A stretch of 39,718 bases of DNA, taken from assembly GCA_965660195.1 (NCBI GenBank), contig CBFHZM010000007.1, forward strand, positions 1-39,718. The letters run 5' to 3'. Positions 34,672 through 39,718 of the stretch are shown here, piece by piece. The notes under the pieces are model-generated. The model saw only the letters and a program-made list of their open reading frames with translations. It ran no database searches and was not told the origin of the DNA. Source of the stretch: JAYODZ01 sp965660195. GTDB lineage: Bacteria > Pseudomonadota > Alphaproteobacteria > RS24. A program made the position numbers and the translations under genes. Within the stretch, counting starts at the first letter, position 1; the number at the start of each line of letters is the position of its first letter.

Positions 34672-34700
34672 ATTGTAGTCTGCGAATTCCGACCCCATAT
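34672..34700 (+). promoter_or_regulatory. Heat-shock (sigma-32 type) promoter of clpB
   Basis: A -35-like ATTGTAG (34672-34678) and a consensus-like -10 CCCCATAT (34693-34700) are separated by 14 bases, inside the spacing of RpoH promoters. The -10 element matches CCCCATnT fully; the -35 matches CTTGAAA at four or five positions. It lies 30 bases before the clpB ATG and directly after the DUF4167 gene, as expected for heat-induced disaggregase expression. Confidence 0.65.
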
Positions 34701-34730
34701 CTTTTCTAGATAATCAAACTGGAGAAGATC

Positions 34731-37328
34731 ATGGACTTCACAAAGTTTACCGATAAAGCCAGATCTGTGATCCAACAGGCGCAGTCTCTGGCCCTGCGCC
34801 ACGACCATCAGCGCTTAGAAGGCCTACATATTCTAGAGGCTTTGCTGGAAGACAAAGATGGTCTGGTTGCGTCTTTAATCAGCTCAGCGGGTGGTGCGCC
34901 CGAGCGTGTGCAACAACTGAACGAAGTAGCTCTGGCTAAACTACCCCGCGTTTCCGGGGACGCGTCGCAAATGGGGTTAGCCACGGATCTCGCGAAGGCT
35001 TTGTCTGAGGCCGAAGCATTGGCCCAGAAACAGGGCGACCAATTTGTCAGTGTCGAGCGTCTGCTGCAGGCCTTGCTTTTACAAAAAAATAGCGCGGCGG
35101 CGCGCGTTTTGAGCGAGGCAGGAGTTGCGCCTGGTGCTCTGGCGATGGCCATTGACAAGTTGCGCCAGGGGCGTCGAGCGGATAGTGCGAGCGCTGAGGA
35201 GAGTTATCAAGCGCTCGAAAAATATGCTCGCGATCTCACGGCCGATGCCGCTAGCGGGCGGCTCGATCCTGTGATTGGGCGCGACGAAGAAATCCGGCGT
35301 ACGATGCAAGTTTTGTCGCGGCGGACAAAAAATAATCCAGTATTAATTGGTGAGCCAGGGGTCGGCAAAACCGCCATTGCCGAGGGCTTGGCGTTGCGGA
35401 TTGTCGATGGCGATGTGCCTGAAAGCTTGCGTCACAAGCGCCTCATGTCGCTCGATATGGGGGCGCTGATTGCCGGCGCAAAATATCGCGGCGAGTTTGA
35501 AGAACGGCTAAAGGCAGTTTTGCAGGAAGTTTCGTCGGCCGATGGGGGCGTGATTTTGTTTATCGATGAAATGCACACTTTGGTGGGTGCCGGCGCCAGC
35601 GACGGCGCGATGGATGCCTCGAACCTCTTGAAGCCAGCTCTGGCGCGTGGCGAATTGCACTGCATCGGCGCGACAACCTTGGATGAATATCGTAAGCATG
35701 TTGAAAAGGATGCGGCCTTGGCGCGACGCTTCCAACCGGTCTTTGTCGATGAACCGTCGGTTGAAGATACGATCTCGATTTTGCGCGGTCTCAAAGAAAA
35801 ATATGAAGTTCATCATGGCGTGCGTATTTCCGATGCAGCGATCGTGGCAGCGGCAACGCTGTCGCATCGCTATATTACCGATCGTTTCATGCCCGATAAG
35901 GCGATCGATCTGGTCGATGAGGCGGCTAGCCGCATTCGCATGCAAGTTGATAGCAAGCCCGAAGAGCTGGACGAGCTCGACCGGCGCATAGTGCAGTTAA
36001 AGATCGAGCGGGCTGCGCTGGTGAAAGAACAAGATAAAGCCTCGAGCGAGCGGCTCGAAAAACTCGATAAAGAGCTATCGCAGTTAGAAGATAAAATGTC
36101 TGTCCTGGCGGCGCGCTGGCAAAGCGAAAAAGAACGCTTGTCTGATACGCAAAAAATTAAAGGCGATCTCGAAGCGGCGCGCAATGAGCTGGAGCAAGTT
36201 CAACGTCGCGGCAATCTCGAACGCGCCAGCGAGTTGGCCTATGGCATTATCCCCGAGCTCGAGAAAAAACTGTCGCAAGGCGAGGCCGATACGGGCGCAC
36301 AAATGATGCTCGAAGAAGTCGTCAATGAAGATCATATCGCTGGCATTGTGTCTCGGTGGACGGGGGTTCCTGTTGAAAAAATGTTAGAAGGCGAGCGGGT
36401 AAAACTCCTGGCGATGGAGGAGGCCTTGCATCGCCGCGTTGTCGGGCAAGACCTCGCCGTAAGTGCCGTCTCGAAAGCCGTCAGACGGGCCCGCGCAGGG
36501 TTACAAGACCCGAACCGGCCGATTGGATCCTTCTTGTTTTTGGGGCCGACGGGTGTTGGTAAGACCGAGCTGACCAAAGCACTAGCAGATTTTCTGTTCG
36601 ATGATGAAACGGCGATCTGTCGTATCGATATGTCTGAGTATATGGAAAAGCATGCGGTTGCTCGCTTGATTGGCGCGCCCCCTGGTTATGTTGGCTATGA
36701 GGAAGGCGGCGCTTTGACCGAAGCTGTGCGCCGGCGGCCATATCAGGTGGTGTTATTCGATGAGGTTGAGAAAGCGCATGCCGATGTTTTCAATGTGCTG
36801 TTACAGGTTTTGGATGATGGCCGCTTGACCGACAGTCAGGGGCGCACCGTCGATTTCAAAAATACTTTGATTATCATGACCTCTAATTTGGGTTCGCATT
36901 ATCTGGCGGCGCTGCCCGATGGCGGCGATGTCGAGGATGTCCGCGCTGATGTTATGCAGGAAGTTCGCGGTCATTTCCGGCCTGAATTTTTGAACCGGAT
37001 TGATGATGTGATTTTGTTTGAGCGTCTGCAGCGCGATCAAATGGATGCCATTGTTGATATTCAAATGCAGCGGATTGAAAAACTCGCCGCCGCCCGCGGC
37101 TTGAAAATTGTGCTAAGTTCAGATGCGCGGAGTTGGTTGGCAGCGCAGGGCTACGATCCAGTTTATGGTGCACGCCCGCTGAAACGTGTGATCCAGCGCT
37201 ATGTTCAAGACGAGTTAGCGGAAAAAATTTTGGCAGGCCAGTTAAACGACGGAGCGCATGTCATTATCTCTGCTGGCGCCGATATGCTGGTTTTTGAGAG
37301 CGCCGGGACTGCTAGGGATTTGCACTGA
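34731..37328 (+). CDS. clpB: ATP-dependent chaperone ClpB
   Basis: A hexameric protein disaggregase that works with DnaK to rescue aggregated proteins after heat; 865 residues. The order is an N-domain (about 1-145), AAA-1 with Walker A GEPGVGKT (207-214), a coiled-coil M domain (about 410-530), AAA-2 with Walker A GPTGVGKT (605-612) and the C-terminal domain. The M domain identifies ClpB rather than ClpA or ClpC. GGAG precedes the ATG. A heat-shock type promoter lies just upstream. Its stop is five bases from that of the convergent M23 gene. Confidence 0.98.
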   Translation: MDFTKFTDKARSVIQQAQSLALRHDHQRLEGLHILEALLEDKDGLVASLISSAGGAPERVQQLNEVALAKLPRVSGDASQMGLATDLAKALSEAEALAQKQGDQFVSVERLLQALLLQKNSAAARVLSEAGVAPGALAMAIDKLRQGRRADSASAEESYQALEKYARDLTADAASGRLDPVIGRDEEIRRTMQVLSRRTKNNPVLIGEPGVGKTAIAEGLALRIVDGDVPESLRHKRLMSLDMGALIAGAKYRGEFEERLKAVLQEVSSADGGVILFIDEMHTLVGAGASDGAMDASNLLKPALARGELHCIGATTLDEYRKHVEKDAALARRFQPVFVDEPSVEDTISILRGLKEKYEVHHGVRISDAAIVAAATLSHRYITDRFMPDKAIDLVDEAASRIRMQVDSKPEELDELDRRIVQLKIERAALVKEQDKASSERLEKLDKELSQLEDKMSVLAARWQSEKERLSDTQKIKGDLEAARNELEQVQRRGNLERASELAYGIIPELEKKLSQGEADTGAQMMLEEVVNEDHIAGIVSRWTGVPVEKMLEGERVKLLAMEEALHRRVVGQDLAVSAVSKAVRRARAGLQDPNRPIGSFLFLGPTGVGKTELTKALADFLFDDETAICRIDMSEYMEKHAVARLIGAPPGYVGYEEGGALTEAVRRRPYQVVLFDEVEKAHADVFNVLLQVLDDGRLTDSQGRTVDFKNTLIIMTSNLGSHYLAALPDGGDVEDVRADVMQEVRGHFRPEFLNRIDDVILFERLQRDQMDAIVDIQMQRIEKLAAARGLKIVLSSDARSWLAAQGYDPVYGARPLKRVIQRYVQDELAEKILAGQLNDGAHVIISAGADMLVFESAGTARDLH

Positions 37329-37333
37329 TCGGT

Positions 37334-38722
37334 CTAATTCGTTCTGCCACTAGCACGCGTGACCGCGCGTCTATCATCGGTGACAACAGATAAAGCGCGG
37401 ATTCGGTTGTCGATATCCTGACGAATGCTGTTGAGGCGTGCGCGACCAGTTACGTCGAGCGCGTTGGCGGAAGGTAAGTCGAGCGTCCGCGGATTAATAT
37501 GCTTACCATTTAGGATGACTTCATAATGTAGATGTGGGCCGGTCGCGAGCCCACTGGCGCCGACCCGGCCAATGATTTGACCTTGCGACACGCGGCCTCC
37601 CTTTTTGAGACCCTGGCTGAAGCGCAGCATATGCGCATAAGCCGTTTCATAACCATTGGAATGGCGGATACGAATGTAATTCCCGAAATCGCCTTTGCGG
37701 CCAATTTCAACAATCCGACCATCGCCCGCGGCATAGATCGGCGTACCGGGCGGGGCGGCAAAATCGAGCCCGCGATGCAGGCGTGTATACCCCAAGATCG
37801 GGTGCCGCCGTTTACCGAAACGAGAGGATAGGCGCGCCCCGTCGACCGGCGTTTTCATCAACAGGCGGCGGGCACTCACGCCATCTGCATCGTAATAGGC
37901 TAGGGTGCCATCGCTCTGCGGGATGGCCCACATAGCAAATTTACGTCCTTGATTGGTGAGCGAGGCATAGAGAATATCACCTTCCTCGGCGAGGTTATTT
38001 TCACTATCAAACAAGCGGGTATAGAGAACCTCGAGTTGGTCGCCTTCGCGAATGTCACGCTGAAAATCAATATTATAAGAAAACATGCGGATGAGCTGAA
38101 TAACGGTCGAGGGGGCCATGCCACTGGCACGGGCGGCCTCATAAACACTGCTATTAATCAACGTGCGTGCTAAAAAGTGCCGCTGGGTTAATTCGCGTTG
38201 AAAGCTGGTGGCAATATAATCCTGGCTTGCCATTCGGCGCACAACAATGTGGCGGGTGGGCTCGGGCACCAGATCAAACCCCGCAAAACGACTAATCTCG
38301 GACGGGGGGTCGTTCGGACTTTCCCAAAAAATCCTGATTTCTTGTCCGGGCATCAACTGTCTTGGGTCAAATTCTTGGCCCAAGGCCGCTACGGCGCTTT
38401 GCGCTTCGTTTGCGGCAACCTGATTTTCTCGTAACAGATCAATCAGTGCCTCGCCGCGGCCAACCTTATGGATTGTGAAGCTTCGGTTCATCGCCGGTAA
38501 GGCCAACCACCGCGGGTCTTGTTTGGCAAGTTGCGGCGCTGGCTGCGCGCTCAAATGCGGGTCGCTTGGCGCTGGCGTCAGCCCAGTATGCGCAAAGTAT
38601 GTGATGATGCCGCTGAGCAACAGGGCAAAAGTCACAAACCGTATCGCGGTTTGCCTGACACGCCGACGACTGCGACGGGTCAAAAATGGGATTTGCGATT
38701 GTGGTTGCGGATGTTGAGCCAT
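37334..38722 (-). CDS. M23 family metallopeptidase (murein endopeptidase-like)
   Basis: A 462-residue, membrane-anchored zinc peptidase expected to cut peptidoglycan cross-links, as MepM does in E. coli. A basic N-terminus (RRSRRRVRQ) and a hydrophobic segment (about 25-47) act as an uncleaved anchor. A LysM/OapA-like region follows (SFTIHKVGRGEALIDLL and LMPGQEIRIFW), then the M23 (LytM) domain with zinc ligands His316 and Asp320 (HRGLD) and His399 (HLH), plus His364. All ligands are intact, so it should be active. It is divergent from the rRNA operon; 642 bases separate its start from 16S. Confidence 0.93.
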   Translation of the reverse strand: MAQHPQPQSQIPFLTRRSRRRVRQTAIRFVTFALLLSGIITYFAHTGLTPAPSDPHLSAQPAPQLAKQDPRWLALPAMNRSFTIHKVGRGEALIDLLRENQVAANEAQSAVAALGQEFDPRQLMPGQEIRIFWESPNDPPSEISRFAGFDLVPEPTRHIVVRRMASQDYIATSFQRELTQRHFLARTLINSSVYEAARASGMAPSTVIQLIRMFSYNIDFQRDIREGDQLEVLYTRLFDSENNLAEEGDILYASLTNQGRKFAMWAIPQSDGTLAYYDADGVSARRLLMKTPVDGARLSSRFGKRRHPILGYTRLHRGLDFAAPPGTPIYAAGDGRIVEIGRKGDFGNYIRIRHSNGYETAYAHMLRFSQGLKKGGRVSQGQIIGRVGASGLATGPHLHYEVILNGKHINPRTLDLPSANALDVTGRARLNSIRQDIDNRIRALSVVTDDRRAVTRASGRTN

Positions 38723-38831
38723 GTTTTATATCGTGAAATAAGCCCTGCTGGTGGGTAAAAAACTAAGTCCTGACCACCCAAGCGAAGCGTCCGAGGCGCC
38801 AGCTTACTGATCCATTTCTACCGAAAATACA

Positions 38832-38910
38832 GAATGTTAAACAAAAACCAACAAAAAACGGGAAACATGTAAAAAAAACCTTTGACAGCTTACGGTCGGG
38901 CGCATATAAC
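38832..38910 (+). promoter_or_regulatory. Ribosomal RNA operon promoter with upstream A-tracts
   Basis: A perfect -35 TTGACA (38882-38887) and a TATAAC -10 (38905-38910) are spaced by 17 bases, giving initiation near 38917. Immediately upstream (about 38832-38880) lie repeated A-tracts, including a run of eight A residues at 38871-38878, which would serve as an UP element. The GC-rich bases between the -10 and start point (CGCCGA) resemble a discriminator used in growth-rate control. This is one of the best promoters in the window. Confidence 0.88.
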
Positions 38911-38916
38911 CGCCGA

Positions 38917-39364
38917 ACGTTCTCGGGGCGTGCCCCGCGAGCGTGTATGGTCTCTCTACCATACCGGTTGCCAGACAAGTTAATCTGGTCGAGGCAAACA
39001 CGGTGGAAAAGAACTTGACCAAAATCTACCGCTGAATAGCTGGTTCAGGGTTCATCAAATGGGTTATCCCAAGAGCCTTGCTAGCCGTTTTGTGGTTGTG
39101 CTGTTTGACATTGTTGATATGGAAAGAGAAACGTGGACGGCGGTGTCCTAGCGGTCAGCCCTGCTTGCAGGTGACTGGCAACAAAACAACGCAATAACTT
39201 TTGTTATGTTCACGTTTCGCCACTCAAGTCCGGTTGCGGGTTTGCTTTAGAAGCAATTTTAAGGCGAGCCATTGGCCGGCAAATTTGAGTGGGAACTCGT
39301 CATTTGCCGTTTTTTAACGGCAAATTTTTGAACGTTTTTAGCAAAAGTGATGATTGCGAGAATC
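38917..39364 (+). other. rRNA operon leader with boxA-like element and hairpins
   Basis: About 448 bases of untranslated leader precede 16S. Features seen: a GC hairpin at 38924-38937 (CGGGG/CCCCG); a seven-base-pair hairpin at 38945-38964 (GTATGGT/ACCATAC); a boxA-like TGCTGTTTGACA at 39099-39110, close to the E. coli TGCTCTTTAACA that loads antitermination factors; a purine-rich stretch AAAGAGAAACGTGGACGG near 39123 that I recall as common in alphaproteobacterial leaders; and a small hairpin at 39242-39256 (TTGCTT/AAGCAA) followed by TTTT. Open frames in this stretch look spurious. RNase III processing by pairing with sequence after 16S is expected but lies outside the window. Confidence 0.7.
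39277..39329 (+). terminator. Terminator-like hairpin with an alternative pairing, 36 bases before 16S
   Basis: ATTTGCCGTT (39302-39311) pairs perfectly over ten bases with AACGGCAAAT (39316-39325) around a TTTT loop, followed by more T residues (39326-39329). An earlier copy of CGGCAAAT (39277-39284) can pair instead with ATTTGCCG (39302-39309), enclosing a further GAGT/ACTC stem (39287-39298). The two folds cannot coexist, which is the layout of an attenuator. A processing signal is the alternative reading. Confidence 0.5.

Positions 39365-39718
<354 letters not shown>

Noticed and set aside
38763..39022. Short minus-strand frames within the rRNA promoter and leader
   Set aside because: They span the rrn promoter and A-tracts, lack ribosome sites and have no protein-like composition.

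Overview
The window is a stretch of chromosomal core genome from an alphaproteobacterium. The call rests on the start of a 16S rRNA gene with an alphaproteobacterial 5' region (39365 to the right edge) and on gene orders typical of that class: rpmB/cobT-cobS-J-domain/bolA, aroK-aroB-corC next to xerD-accA, secA/ppiC-argJ-mutT, ubiG/lysC-ptsP, and prfA-prmC-DUF4167-clpB. A closer placement (for example a Rhodospirillales- or SAR116-like lineage) cannot be settled from sequence reading alone. Genes are tightly packed and many stop codons touch or overlap. I see no insertion sequence, prophage, CRISPR array, tRNA or transferred island.

Layout. 1-4175 (minus): a SUV3-like helicase, an S4 RNA-binding protein, a TerB-like protein and 7Fe ferredoxin form an overlapping operon; beyond it lie a strong promoter and the first 16 codons of a probable CarD gene. 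4176-6105 (plus): a regulatory region with a perfect 16-bp palindrome, an acyl-CoA dehydrogenase, then ribosomal protein L28 with its own promoter and terminator. 6118-9702 (minus): CobT and CobS (aerobic cobaltochelatase) behind a J-domain protein. 9863-13190: bolA (plus), converging on an aroK-aroB-CorC operon (minus). 13316-17201 (plus): a 43-residue membrane peptide, an unrecognised 594-residue exported protein, XerD and AccA. 17211-19856 (minus): SecA.

20018-22497 (plus): a PpiC-type prolyl isomerase, ArgJ and a MutT-like hydrolase. 22511-23377 (minus): a methyltransferase of the BioC/NDUFAF5 kind. 23423-25466 (plus): ComF-like, nitrilase-family and DUF1178 proteins. 25463-26227 (minus): UbiG. 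26361-37328 (plus): LysC, PtsP (EI-Ntr), a RodZ-like protein, IspG, PrfA, PrmC, a DUF4167 protein and ClpB behind a heat-shock type promoter. 37334-38722 (minus): an M23 endopeptidase. 38723-39718 (plus): the control region, long leader and start of an rRNA operon.

Functionally this is housekeeping: translation and its termination (L28, RF1 and its methylase PrmC, 16S), protein export and quality control (SecA, PpiC, ClpB, J-domain), aromatic amino acid, arginine, lysine-family, isoprenoid, fatty acid, ubiquinone and cobalamin biosynthesis, envelope growth (RodZ, M23) and nitrogen-PTS signalling. I did not find a clear new multi-gene system. The signals most worth a second look are an attenuator-like set of alternative hairpins just before 16S, the 16-bp palindrome before the acyl-CoA dehydrogenase gene, an undescribed small membrane peptide plus exported protein pair before xerD, and a 17-bp tandem duplication that appears to have pulled apart two overlapping stop codons.
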